Below the pieces are notes generated by a model. The model had not been told where the DNA came from and ran no database searches. It worked only from the letters and a program-made list of their open reading frames with translations. From the NCBI GenBank assembly GCA_905250115.1, contig CAJNOI010000059.1, positions 310,001 to 374,000 of the forward strand: 64,000 nt of DNA, given 5' to 3'. This DNA comes from Adineta steineri (lineage: Eukaryota; Rotifera; Eurotatoria; Adinetida; Adinetidae). Positions 12,308 to 25,377 of the stretch are shown piece by piece (position 1 is the stretch's first letter; every line of letters starts with the position of its first letter). Position numbers and translations under genes: made by a program.

Positions 12308-12485
12308 ATCGATACAGTTATTTTTGTATGCATACTGAAACTGATATATGAAAGAAGTAGAATGATGTATCATTTTAATAAATTTTTTTTATTTAAAAGA
12401 AAATGAAATTATATGATTTTCTAATGTTACTAAAAAAAGTCAAATGTCATAGGATATCGATGTTATTGTTGATGTTGTTAATATT

Positions 12486-13435
12486 TTAAACATTGGGAGC
12501 AAGTAATTGACGAATAACCGGATCATTCTTGCATCTAATGAAAGAAAAATAAAGACAATATTTAGTAATATGTTATCGAAAAAAAAACCCATACCCAGAA
12601 ATAAATTCTGCTTTACTTAATTTCTTATCACCACTAACATCAAGTTTTGTAATAATGTCTGTAGCACGTTTCTTTGGATCTTTATCACCTTTACGATCAG
12701 TTTCACCGCAAAGATCATACTAAAAAATAAATATAAATATATTCTACTATATATAACCACAATTTTACCATAGCAGTAATCAATTTAGTAAGTTCTTTTT
12801 GATCAATTTGTCCATCATTTGAAATATCATACCTACATATGAAAAAAAATAAATTATATAGTGTACTTAAAAAATAGAATTTACATTTCAAAAGCAAGAC
12901 CAAGACGATCATCAAGACTACCTTGACTTGTAGCAGCAATAGCTAAAAGAAATTCATCGAAATCAATTGAACCATCATTATTGGCATCGAATGTTTGAAA
13001 AGCAAATCTTAAAATATTATTTTATTGTATTGGATTTTAAAAAAGAAAGAAGAATTTTTTACTTGCAAAAATTGTCTGCTTTGCCTTGTGGATAGAATTG
13101 TTTGTAAACTTCAACGAATTTCTTCTTGTCGAGTTTACCGTTTGGACAATCTTTAAGAAATCCCTAAATAACACACAAGAAATAAATGAGATTAATTATA
13201 TTGATAATATAACTAACCGCATGCCATTCTCGAATTTCTACATAACAAAACTAAATAAATTAATGAAATTCACAATAAAAAATAATTAATAACCTTTTTC
13301 AGAATATTTCGTATTTGCTTTAAGCATAGCAATATCTAAACATTAAAACGATAAATACAAGAATAAAAATCTTTTAAATTACGAACGTTGTGCAGTTAAT
13401 TCTGTTGATGCAGTTTTATTTTGTTTGTTACCCAT
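12486..13435 (-). CDS. Neuronal calcium sensor EF-hand protein, copy A (190 aa)
   Basis: This is a calcium-binding switch protein of the neuronal calcium sensor (NCS: neurocalcin/hippocalcin/frequenin) family. Exons: 13387-13435, 13294-13335, 13218-13237 (20-bp microexon), 13063-13163, 12885-13007, 12769-12832, 12595-12719, 12486-12534. The sum is 573 nt including the stop, giving the family's typical 190 residues. It starts MGNKQNK, so Gly2 fits N-myristoylation. EF1 is the family's disabled hand (DCPNGKLDKKKF). EF2 (DANNDGSIDFDE) and EF3 (DISNDGQIDQKE) look intact. EF4 (DVSGDKKLSKAE) has Lys in place of the usual Gly at loop position 6. It is expected to bind membranes through a Ca2+-myristoyl switch. 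It is first of three tandem copies (copies B and C follow). Confidence 0.92.
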
Positions 13436-14857
13436 CTTGACAGATAATTATTAATGAATCGTAAATAAAGTAAAATTCTAAAAGTAAATAATATTTTTAA
13501 TATTCTACTGTAGAAAAATGAATGTATGTCGACAATCTTGCTAATGGTATTTATAGAACAGAGTAAGAGAAGAAAAACTACCCCTCCACTTGTATTTATA
13601 AGCGTAAAAAAAAAGAAAGTTAAACAAAAGCAAGGAAGCAACATATAGTTGACGCAGTTAAATAAAACGTATTTTAAGTATAGAGTTTTTCGAAGCAACC
13701 CTCAATCGATGATTTATAGTTAAAATTAGCTTTTTACCTTTTAAATAAAAAAAAATCATGCAAATATATGAAAGAAATCAAGTGTATAAAACAAGGAGAA
13801 AAATGAATAATCGAAAGTTATTTGGAGTACCTTCAATGTCAGATATGTTAAATAATGTTAATTTTGTTTTACCCCTAAAAAAAATAATACTTGTATGGGT
13901 TATCTCTGAAGTTTTGTTGCTAGTAGTTTTTCTCTTGCAAATAATAGTTAATATTAAAATCATGAATAATATCGATCTATCTTTAAGAAATTTATCAAGA
14001 TTATAAACGAGAATTTACACATGATTTAAATACTTCTTAGAGTAAGATTTATCGAATTATTTCTAATGGAACAATTTTATTCTATTACCGAAAAATCTAT
14101 TCTCAATAGACATTCTAAAAATATAATTAATGACGAGTATATCCATTATGCTATCGTCAAGATTCGTCGAAAACAAATGCCACGACATATCCCCTTGATA
14201 TTCACATGCAGAATGGTAGGTTTATAAAGATAATTTTCTCCGTTAGTTCTATATATAAATAATACATATATCAGTAATGACAGATTATTTCCACATTACA
14301 GTACTTTATGCACAAGATTTTCTAATAGAAATATAGAAAGAAACCGACAGATCTTGCATTGATGACAATCTTTTTGTTTTTGCAATATCGATGCTATTAT
14401 TACGACATGTCATTTTAGAATTACGAATATAAACAAAAGCAATTATAATGATAAATTCAGTTCGAACAGTAGTTTACATTATATAGAACTTATTTATATT
14501 TAACCATTAAATTATATCAATTAATTGCATACATATATTTCTGTTATTTGCTTATATTCGTTATATAGCTAAAAGTTTTAAAAGCCATAGGATTAATTTT
14601 TATTCCTTAAAATTAAAACCACAGCAAAGTTAAAAAAAAGAAACACTTCTACTTTTTATGTAATGAATTTTATAAGTATTGACATGTTTGTTTTTGCTAT
14701 GGTAACAGTGTATTTATTTAATGTTTAACCTTTGAAATAAATTTATTTTTTCTCTAAACGTTCGTATAATAAACTGTTAGTAAGCTAAATATTAATTGTT
14801 AATAATAAAATTAAAAATGTTCGTGATCGATCATTTTCTAAATGATATATTGAATAA
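13436..14857. other. Spacer between NCS copies A and B
   Basis: About 1.4 kb of very AT-rich sequence holding the upstream region of copy A and the 3' flank of copy B. Short frames here, including one with a hydrophobic stretch near 13,900, show no coding support. No repeat was recognised. Confidence 0.4.
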
Positions 14858-15815
14858 TTAAGCATTTGGAGCAAGCATTTGATGAATGACTGGATCAGTT
14901 TTACATCTAATAAAAGAAAAAAATGAAAAATCTGATTAATTTTAGACAAATCTTACCCAGAAATAAATTCAGCTTTTGTTAATTTTTTATCACCAGTAAG
15001 ATCCAATTTTGTAATGATATCTGCAGCACGTTTTTTTGGATCTTTATCACCTTTACGATCCTGTTCGCCAACAAGATCATACTAAAAAAAACTTATTTTG
15101 TTTTCATCTGATAGAATCTTCAATTTGAAAAAAATATACCATAGCTGAGATCATAGTAGCAAGTTCTTTTTGATCAATTTGTCCATCATTTGAAATATCA
15201 TATCTATGAATAAAAGAAATAAAATAAGAATTAGATCAGTCAAATAACTGTATTTACAAATCAAAAGCAACTGAGAGACGTTCATCAACATTTCCTTGAC
15301 TTGTAGCAGCAATAGCTAAAAGAAATTCTTCGAAAGTTATTGAACCATCATGATTGGTATCAAATGTATCAAAAGCATGTCTAGGTGGTAAAAATACATT
15401 AAATAGTTTTAAATTGAATATACTCTTACTTGCAATATTTATCAACTTTGCCATCGGGATAGAATTGTTTATAAACTTCAGCAAATTTCTTCTTATCGAG
15501 TTTACCATTAGGACAATCACGAATGAAACCCTAATATATATATAATGGAAATTATGGATATGAACTAATATTCAATTTGATTTAACAAACCGTGTGCCAC
15601 TCTCGAATTTCTACAAATAAATAATGCAATATAAAACTTTGTTAAAAAAAAAGAATTTGAAATATATTTACCTTGGTCAGTATATTTTGTATTTGCTTTA
15701 ATTAAAGCAATTTCTAAATGAAATTAAATAGGAATATATGGTAATAAATACAGATACAAAACAAACGTTTAGCTGTAAGTTCAGTTGATACTTCTTTAGA
15801 TTTTTTAGCGCCCAT
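14858..15815 (-). CDS. Neuronal calcium sensor EF-hand protein, copy B (190 aa)
   Basis: This is the second tandem NCS paralogue, with the same eight exons and identical exon sizes as copy A: 15767-15815, 15672-15713, 15591-15610, 15430-15530, 15258-15380, 15140-15203, 14957-15081, 14858-14906. It starts MGAKKSKEV, again with Gly2 for myristoylation. EF1 is the disabled CPNG type. EF2 (DTNHDGSITFEE) and EF3 (DISNDGQIDQKE) look functional. EF4 is DLTGDKKLTKAE. The C-terminus is QMLAPNA. Differences from A lie mainly in the N-terminus, the EF1-EF2 linker and the final residues, as expected for duplicates that have diverged under constraint. Confidence 0.92.
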
Positions 15816-16856
15816 ATTTGTTAGTATCTACCGATGAATAAGAAACGAAATTATAAAACAAAAATATCTCGTATTACAATGTATTTATATACGAATGTAT
15901 GCGTCTTCGATATTATCTATCGGTAGGTTTATGTGAATATTTATAAGGTAGACAAAGAAAGCGAAAAATACCTTGAATATGTGTTGGTATGCACATATTA
16001 TTTACGCAAGCAAGCGGAGTAAAAAAACAAAAAGGCGATTCATCTATAAAAATGAGTAAATATGACATATTTTAATGGTCTATGAATCGTGAGATAAATA
16101 TGATTATTATTTAAATTCCCATGAATAATCATGATATTTTATCATGCAATGAATGTAGACTATTATTTAAAGTTAATGGATAATACCTAAGTTCTGCAAC
16201 AAATTTTAAGCACGATATTTTTAATTGTATAAAATACTTGTTACTAAAGGTTTTACATGATGAAATATCTCGTGTATAATCATGCATATAAACTTATACA
16301 TTGTTAGTTTGGAGAGTCTTCAGTATAAATAATAATGATGATTATTTAAAGCATTTTTTGTGGAATAAAATAATCAATATCTTTTTCTTTGATGTTATAA
16401 GACACTTTTTTCTCAGTTCTAAATATTACAAACTTCATCGAAAACAATTATAGAGTTATTATATATATATTATGACAGACAAGATATTTTATTATTTATA
16501 TTTTATGCTGAATTATTATCATGAGTGTATTCCGTTGTCTTAAATGGTCACGTATTTAGATTGTTATATCGACTCTATATCATATACGTCAATGAATGTA
16601 TGTTAATTTTGTAATAATCTATTAGAAATATATTGACATTTTTTATTCCATTGATGCTGTTTCCACCTTCATCTAGTCTTTATAGAAATAGTGCTATTCT
16701 GCATATATTATTTTTCCGTTGTTATTTCAAATTTTTTTAAGTTCAGGAAATATATTAAGAGTCTTTTTTTTATTCGCTCGGATTAAAATAAAAAGAACGT
16801 TAATTATGATAAAGAATGTTCAATTTTTGATTTCCATCGGAGAATTTCTTCGTAAT
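15816..16856. other. Spacer between NCS copies B and C
   Basis: About 1 kb of AT-rich sequence containing the upstream region of copy B. No gene, RNA or clear element was seen. It is not obviously similar to the A-B spacer, so the duplications are not recent. Confidence 0.4.
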
Positions 16857-17823
16857 TTAAACATTAGGAGCAAGTAATTTACGAAGTACTGGATCTTGCT
16901 TGCATCTACAGAAAAGAAAAAAATGGAAATACTAAAGCATGAATTATTATTGTGAATATATATATACCCCATAACAAACTCTGCTCTATTTAATTTCTTA
17001 TCGCCAGTTGCATCAAGTTTTGTTATAATATCTGCAGCACGTTTTTTTGGATCTTTATCACCTTTACGATCCTCTTCACCAACAAGATCATACTAAACAC
17101 GAAAAAAACAATTAAAGCTTTTGTTTTTCAACATTAAAGTAGAATGAAAGTTGTACCATAGCTGTAAGTAATGTCGTCAATTCTTTTTGATCAATTAATC
17201 CATCATTCGAGATATCATATCTATACAGAAAACAAATAAAGTAATAATAAAATCAAAAGAAAAATATTTGACTTTACAAATCAAAAGCAATTTGAAGACG
17301 ATCATCAAGGTCTCCTTCACTTGAAGCGGATATTGATATGAGAAATTCTTCGAAATCAATAACACCATCATTATTTTTGTCAAACACATCAAATGCATAT
17401 CTTAATAAATATATACTATGTGAACAACATTCAAAAGTCTTCTTACTTGCAATATTTTTGTGCTTTACCACCCGGATAGAATTGTTGATATATCTCTAAA
17501 AACTTTTTCTTATCTAATTTACCATTCGGACAATCACGTATGAAACCCTAGGATAGAAAATGATTAATAGATGGAAAGCATTAAATTTGATTAAACAAAC
17601 CGCATGCCATTCTCGAATTTCTAAATAATAAAACAAAATATGATTAAAAATTATTCACGAATGTATTTACCTTGTTCAGTAAATTTCGTATTGGTTTTCA
17701 ATAAAAGAATTTCTATAAATAATATAAAACAGAACTATGTGAAAAGCCATGAATTTATTTACAATACGAACGTTTGTCTGTTAATTCAGTTGATATTGGT
17801 TTTTTAGCTGCCTTATTACCCAT
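16857..17823 (-). CDS. Neuronal calcium sensor EF-hand protein, copy C (191 aa)
   Basis: This is the third tandem NCS paralogue. Exons: 17772-17823 (one codon longer than in A and B), 17671-17712, 17601-17620, 17447-17547, 17278-17400, 17157-17220, 16968-17092, 16857-16905. It starts MGNKAAKKP. EF2 is DKNNDGVIDFEE, EF3 DISNDGLIDQKE and EF4 DATGDKKLNRAE. The region after EF2 differs most from the other copies (SISASSEGDLDD against AIAATSQGSLDD in A). The C-terminus is KLLAPNV. All three copies share the unusual first donor C|GTTCGT or C|GTTTGT and the 20-bp third exon. Confidence 0.92.
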
Positions 17824-18380
17824 ATTGATTAATGTCTATCGATCAATGAAATATCCTTCTATAACTATTTGTTTCTTTTATACTGCGTCCTTTGTGTCTG
17901 TACGTAGGTAAAATATTGTTGATTATAATAGAAAGACAAAACGCCTTACCTCGAGGATATTGCGAGTAAAACTAAAATCACAAGAGGTAACTACAGGTAA
18001 ATACATTTATATCATTTCGGTAAAAATATCATTGAAGCGTATCTGCGAGATTTTCATGGATAATTCCTATTTGGTTGTTTATATGTATAAATGAATAATT
18101 GCGAAATCTTAGATTCGAGTATTGTTTTATGTTTATTTAATGAAAAGAATCATGTATTGAGAAAATGAAAAAAAGATTAATAAAGACAATAAAAGAAATG
18201 ATTAAAGCACCAACACACATCACTATAAAATAAAATTTATGTAGAGACTATATCATCATTTTTGAAGAGATGAGATTCACATTTGGAATGAATACATTCA
18301 TTTAAAAGAAGAAGAAGAAAAAAGACATAGAATAGAAAGTCATTCATATTAACAATAAAAGAAAAAATAAATATATATTA

Positions 18381-21300
18381 TTAAGGAATCATTGATTTAT
18401 TCATTTTAGATGAAAATAATGTTTCATTATCTTCATCATCTGAATCACTTGCCATAGGATGATTTTTTCTTCCTTGAACACGTTCTATTCTAGGTAAGTC
18501 ATTCTCATCTTGAACTAAAGGTTCATATCGTTGAAAACCAGTATGAGAGCGTGATGTTGATCCTTGACAACATTTTAAATATATCACAACCATAGCAAAT
18601 ATAATAGCTAATACTAAGGCTAGAAAAAAATGAATAATTTTAAGATTTTTTTCAACAAATAAAGAATTTACATACCACATATTCCAGAAATAATAAGAAA
18701 GAGTGTTCGATAAAGAACAAATTCTTTAACTTGACGATAAATTGTTTTAATATTTGTTGATGTTGAATCAACAAATGTTGAAAATGGTCCTTGTTTATCG
18801 CTATCATTGGAAGAATCTTTACGTTTTAATTTAAATTCAACATATGTTGATGATTGACTACCAACAAGTATATTTTGTTTTGTTTCGGATTGATATCTAT
18901 ATGAAATCAATGAATTCTTAGAAAATAACATATTTCATTATCATACCCAATACGTTCAGCTGTTATGTCATATACACCGGGTGTTATTAAACGGAAAAAA
19001 TCACCATCACGATATGTAGTCACATTATGTTGATTACCATGAACATGAATAACAACACCTGATAAAGGTATTTTAGTTTTTGAATCGAATGCAAAACCAC
19101 GAATACCATGAACAACCTTAATTAGAATAAAATAATTAGTTCTCATGGATAAATAATAACACTTCAAAATACTTGAGTGATATAAGCTAATAAAGCTCCT
19201 TTATTATCATCCCAATAAGATTTTAGATCTGCTTCATCAGGATATTTGGTACAACCTAATTCAATTGTTACTTCCATATCAGATGTATATGCATATGACC
19301 AATCTTGCATACCACCATCAACAACATACCATGCAGCACCATTAGTTATTCCATCACTAAATTTAATACATGAATCACCTTTATACATTTTAGGGTGAGC
19401 CTAAATAAAATTCGAATTAAATTTTTTCAAAAAAATAGATAAAAATAATTTACATGTGAATAAGCTTTAGCTAACATTTGAAATGTTTTATCATCAGGTG
19501 ATTTACTTTCTTTAGTAGAAGAACCAACTACTCGATTATCATATGGATAATTAGCAACAAGAGCACCACCATGTAAATTTCCTGATAAAACAAATGGATA
19601 TATAATTGACCAATGCATAGCAGCACGAACTTCGGGTTCAAGATGTTGTTCTGAATTAGTTAATTTATCTAAACGATATCCACCATTATCTACATTTTGT
19701 TTTGGTATAGCAATATCATTTTGATTTTCATTTGTAACATGTTCAAGTTCAATTTTTGGAAAATTTCGATTTAAATCAATTTTATTTGCATTCAAACGAC
19801 CTTGTCCTGGAGCATGTATTCCTTGAGCATGTACTGTTTGTTTATATTCATATTCAAAACCATCTGGATTCATAGTTGGCATAATATGAATACGAACCTT
19901 TTGTAATAGAAATATATAACTAAATGGAATAGAAATAAAATCTACTTACATTATTAACAAGATGAGTAATATATTCATTTTGACCGTAATTAATACATAA
20001 ATATTCAATAAAAAGAATTAAACATTCACGTCCAACACTTTCATCACCATGTATATTTCCAATATATTTAACTTCGGGCTCACCTGGTTCATGTGTAAGT
20101 GGTTGATCACTAACAATCATAACCCAAAGATCACGTTGTTCATTACTTTTACCAATTGTATATAAACTTGTTATATTCGGATATTTATTATTTAATTCTT
20201 TTAATTTTTCAACCATTGACTGATAATTATGATAAACAGGCTTATATTGTGGATCAACTAAAGCTTTAAGAACATCATCACGTGAATTATTCATTAATTT
20301 GTCAGCATAATTTGATAATAAATTATAAACATCATTGGTTGAGGAAACATCCTTAGTTGTTGTTGTTGATGATGATGTATTATGAGCAATTGGTTGTAAA
20401 TTAAAATCAAGACGAAGAGCCTAAAATCGACAAGAATAAATATTGTTTATCACGAATAGAAAGATTATACAATCTAAGATCTTACACTTGTTGAATTTTC
20501 ATTGGTTACATTGACATTGAATTTCGTTTGTGGTAAATATCCAGCTGCTGTTATTGTTATATTATGTAAACCAGGTAATAATAAACGCCAATAGGCACCA
20601 TGTTTAACACTACGAATTGGATGAAGAATACCTTCAGCTTGAATTAATGCACCTGAAATACCAGTTCGTGTTTCAGCATCACGAATAAAACCTTTAACAC
20701 CAAGATGACTCTGAAATAAATAAATGTAATTTTTATTTTCTATTTCAGTATAATATCTACCATTTCCATATATGCAAGTAATGCTTCTTTATTATTATCC
20801 CATTCAGTTTTAAGAGTACCATCACCTGCTGATGGATATTTACAGCAACTTAATTCCAATGTTATTTCAAATGCATTACTATGTAAATAATTAAAATCTT
20901 GCATACCACCTGGTACATCATACCATTTGGCACCATTTGTTATTCCTTCAGCAAATTTCTCACCACATCCATCGCCTAGAACATAATAAAAACAAATAGA
21001 TAGAGTTTGTTGAATAAAAATAAAATCTGTTGTTTTTATACTTTTACTCATTGTTAAATGTTTAGTAGCATAAGTACGTGCTATATATCGAAATAATGAA
21101 TCATCTGGTGATTCGCCATATGTATTAGCAGTATGATATGCGGTTTCATCATATGGATATGATGCAACAACTGAACCACCATGTAAATTAGCACTAAGAA
21201 CAAAATTTTCTTTTAGAATCCATTTCATAACAGCAATTGTTTCTGGTTGTCTTCCATAAAAAAGATCAGCAGTAGAACCATTTTTCCATTGTTTAAGTGG

Positions 21301-21918
21301 TGTAAATGGTGATGGAAAATCTCGATTAAGATCAATATTCTTTGTATTACCACGACCGTGTAAACTACGACTATCACATACACCTTCAGCAGAACTTTCA
21401 AAACCATCCTATAATTAAAAACATAAACATTTTCGTTTTTCTATTAAATTTTAATTTACCGGATTCATACTAGGCATGATATAAATATCTGTTGTAGATA
21501 ATAAACGAGCTATACGTGTATTCGATTGAGAATTAAGTAATAAATGATATATCAAAGCAATCATCATTTCACGTCCTATAGTTTCATCACCATGCATATT
21601 TGCAATCCATTTAAATTTTGGTTTTAATAATTGATTTTCATCTTGTTCTTTTTCAATGTCAGTAGTAAGTGGAGATGTTAGATGCATAGTCAATAAATCT
21701 CGACCAGTAAAACTTTTACCTACACTGAATACTTCAGCAATTTTCGAATAATTAGCTGCCCATTGATTTAAAAGACGATCAAGTTCCGTATAATGATGAT
21801 AATTTTGAAGTAAATCATAAACTGCTGTATCTTTTTCAACTTGTAATGGTGATGAACGTTGACATAGAATATCGGATGAACAAATTAAGATTGTTATTAG
21901 AGAAAGATATATATACAT
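18381..21918 (-). CDS. CPD: Carboxypeptidase D-like metallocarboxypeptidase, two catalytic domains, transmembrane (1,010 aa)
   Basis: This is a M14-family zinc carboxypeptidase that trims C-terminal Lys/Arg from secretory-pathway peptides. Exons: 21460-21918, 21048-21408, 20761-20975, 20486-20710, 19950-20420, 19454-19897, 19173-19400, 18947-19116, 18676-18896, 18381-18619. A signal peptide (residues 1-19) precedes domain 1: HGDETIGRE with Zn ligands H109/E112, substrate Arg in IDLNRDFP, third ligand in NLHGGS, catalytic Glu in TLELSCCKYP. Domain 2 carries HGDESVGRE (H544/E547), IDLNRNFP, NLHGGA and TIELGCTKYP, so both look active. Each domain is followed by a transthyretin-like fold segment. 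One membrane span lies near residues 917-944. The tail ends with DSDDEDNETLFSSK, like the trafficking region of vertebrate CPD. Vertebrate CPD has three domains, the last inactive; only two are present here. Confidence 0.93.
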
Positions 21919-23054
21919 GATGATCTAGAAAATGAATATTTTCAATAGAATTAGAACAAGCGTGTGTAGGGTATAGAAGAGAAAATAACGAATAACAGAC
22001 GGTGCGCTTCTCATAACACACCATAGAGAGAAAAAAAAGTCGTATACAAAAACAATTTTCTTTCTCTTGGCTTTCTTTCAAACAGTTAATTTTTTTTTCT
22101 TCCTTCTGTTTTATAGATAATAGCGAAAGTAAAGAAATTGAAACCGTAGGAACGATATTCAAAGAAAAGGGCAATTTCTTTCTAAAATAATCCACATATA
22201 CCTAAGGCAGGACTACGATGAAGACAATATAGCTGATGCATCTATTCTTATTATTAAAATGAAAAGAACTGTAATATACTAACGCTTAAATAAATCTCTG
22301 AAAAGGATTTTCATAAACGAAATAGATCTGCAGTATTAACTTTATGTACCATACCAGATAAAATCATGCACTCATTTGAATCAATTTACTTCTATGATCA
22401 GCTACTAATTTTGTCCAACATAAAGTATTCTTGAACGCCGCATTAGACAGTAAAATCAAAACGATATACTTATAATTCGAAACATTTCACTCAAAGATTG
22501 TAGATTAGCATTATTTCGAATTGATAACTGACGATAAACTATTTTTCGAGTTAAAACTCTATATATCATTCTTTGTATAATCTTCAATATATAAATGCAG
22601 GTATTAATTGTTGAATTAAGCACGGGTACATTTTAAAGACGAATAGAATTTATATGTACCTGTAAGAAAAATTTATCGTAACTAAAAGATTGAGATTAGA
22701 TTTATTTTATTGTATTGAATTTTCAGACGAAAAGAATATCGGCCTATATCGGTAATATCCAATGAAATTCTTGATATTGATGCTAGCGACAATTTTATTA
22801 ATTAGAATTCTATAGAAAAAATTCATTTAAACAAAAAGTATTCTATAAAAAAAATGTTCTTTAAAATAAATTCGTTAAAATATAATAAATATAAATGTTC
22901 AATTAGAGAATCATAATTTATTAAAAATGGCAGTAATATTAAGTAACATAACGAAAATCAATACAAAATGAATAGTTATATATAATCAAGCAAACTTTTA
23001 ATTATTTTTTTTCTTCTTCTTGTTTAGATTAATAGTTTTTTAATGTAATATATT
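21919..23054. promoter_or_regulatory. Divergent intergenic region
   Basis: This 1.1 kb interval separates the divergent starts of the carboxypeptidase gene (minus) and the NUFIP1-like gene (plus). It therefore presumably holds both promoters. Strong 3' splice sites lie close to both ATGs (CTAG at 21925 on the minus strand; TTTAG at 23027). No TATA box of good quality was identified. Confidence 0.35.
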
Positions 23055-25377
23055 ATGGGAAAACATCGTCATAAGAAATCATTTTATGATGTAGATGAAG
23101 ATGATCTAGAATCATCACGTAGACATCATCATCATCGTCGTCGCCGTCGTCATTCAAGTGAAAAACAAGATGAAACCAAACAACGAGTACCATCAATGTT
23201 ATCATTTAATAATAGTAAAAATTATGATGATGAATCGGCTTTACAATCACCACCTATCAAAAGACAACGATCATCACCATCATCATCAAATAATCCACAA
23301 TCAGCATCGAAAGTTTTATCACAACTTATTGAAAATCCAGAATTTCTCGCAAATGCTGGTCCTAAAGCAAGAGAATTTGCTGAAACAGCTAGGCAATTAC
23401 TTGCTAAACCTAATCTGGATCCAACGACACAACAAATTATTTGTGCGATGGCTCAGGTTAGAATCATCTTTTAATTTTGGAATTCTAACGTATTATGCCA
23501 AGAAAAAGCAGTTGCTTGTCATATATCATGAATTATGGGGAAAAAAAATGAAGATCTAAAGAATGCCACAAATAGATTTTTGAAGAACATATGTTAAATG
23601 ACTATCAAAAGGACGAGAGTTTTGTTTATATGTACTCTTTTTATGCAAAATAACTTTCTAAACTGTAATAATAATTTGTTATAATATATTTTTTTTTTCA
23701 TAGGCAGCAGTAAACGTTGGTAAACGACTTAGTTTTTCGTCATTAGTACCTGCTGATCAATGTGTCGATGAAACAACTGTTACAAATAGTACAACATACT
23801 CATCATCTGCTCTTCTTTCTCCAACATTATCGAATACAAGTAGTTCATCAACATCTACTACTCCTCAACAACAATCTCATTCTATTCTATCATATGAAGA
23901 GAAGAAAACATCAACAGAAGCTGAAACTGATGAAGATATTCTTATTAAACAAATGATTGGACGTGCAATGAAATTGACACAACAAGGTGATACTCGTCAT
24001 GCACAACATTTACTTGGTATTATACATGAAAAATTATCAAATAAACGAAAACGAGATGCAGCTACTGCTTCTGCGTCTTCCAATAGTAATGATAATGAAA
24101 AACTTAAAATGCCATTATCTAATGATTTTTATTCATTACCATCATTATTAGATGAAGAAATAAAAAATCATAATAATAATAAAATATCACCTTCCGAATC
24201 TGAACAGTCGGTAAGTTGATATGAAAAATGAAATATGACTACAGTATTGATTCCTATGTACTTTTCTTTTATCTAGAATGATTATCAAAATACAAATTAC
24301 TTTTCATATCCACCCCCACCTCCACTTCCACCACCGCCACCACCACCTCCGCCGCCATCATCAGATATAAATTCAACAGAATCAGTACCAATTACAGTAT
24401 CACGTATTGAACAAGTGCAAGAACTTTTATCCAATCCATCGGAAGTACAAGATATTCTAAAGAAATTATTTTCTACGAATGAAAATCCAAAATTCTCTCC
24501 ACCAGAAGAATATCAAATGCAATCTCATTTAATTTCACCATCATCATTTTATTCTCATCCTTCTGCTCCATTTAATAATACTACAATTTATCCGCCATCA
24601 TCTTGTTTAAATAATCAACATCAACCATTACGAGTACTACCACCATCACAACCATCTACACCAATAGTCGGTCCCCAGCCTTATAATTCTTCACTTGCAT
24701 TTATGCAGGGTAATCGACGTAATTTACCGCCTTTACAAACACCTGATCGATGTTTCTCATCTTCAAATAATAAAAACAATAATCAATTACAACAACAACC
24801 CAATCGATCTTTTTCATATTCATCATCATCATCAGCAGCAGCACCATCAAATAATAATGGAATTATGCCGTTCCTTGCTAATCCAGCTCCGCCACCGCTG
24901 AGTGCGCCACCTTTAATGAAGGTTAATCCATCATTTCAATTTCCATCATCAATATCCACCCCTTACGAAATGAATTCATCACGTTGGTCAAATACCAATG
25001 AACAACAGCAACGAGGTTTTCATCCATTTTGGTGTGCTACATGTGCACTTGGGTTTCCTCATCAAATTGCTTATCAAGAACATTTAGGAAGTCATATTCT
25101 AGTAAAATATTTCTTTATTAATATATAAATAGAAAATAACGATATGTTTCTCTTAGTGTAATGTTCCCGGTTGTTCATATACAGCATCAGAACAGCTTGT
25201 TCGAATTCATTATCAAAATGTGAAATTTTTCAATATTTTAATTTTTATATTTTTCAAAGTTTTATAATTTAGATTCATGAAAATAATGCACGTAGTCGAA
25301 TAAATAATAATATACCGTATCAAACACGACCAATACAACAATCATTAGAACCACCATGGTCATTTATGCGGATGTAA
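23055..25377 (+). CDS. NUFIP1-like zinc-finger protein (633 aa)
   Basis: Exons: 23055-23456, 23704-24210, 24277-25101, 25157-25219, 25273-25377, all in phase 0. The N-terminus is basic and histidine/arginine-rich (MGKHRHKKS; HHHHRRRRRH). The middle is low complexity: serine/asparagine runs and an uninterrupted polyproline tract encoded near 24,310-24,358. The C-terminus has two adjacent C2H2 modules: C556/C559/H572/H576 in FWCATCALGF..HLGSH, then C579/C584/H596/H601 in CNVPGCSYTA..IHYQNIH. The pair resembles the zinc-finger region of NUFIP1, the nuclear RNA-binding FMRP partner and box C/D snoRNP assembly factor. The conserved basic segment that follows in NUFIP1 is not evident, because the protein ends 32 residues later. 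Assignment rests on the fingers alone, so function is tentative. Confidence 0.7.

Noticed and set aside
13758..14006. 82-codon frame with one hydrophobic segment
   Set aside because: It lies in the upstream region of NCS copy A, has no flanking signals and an opposite-strand frame of equal quality overlaps it.
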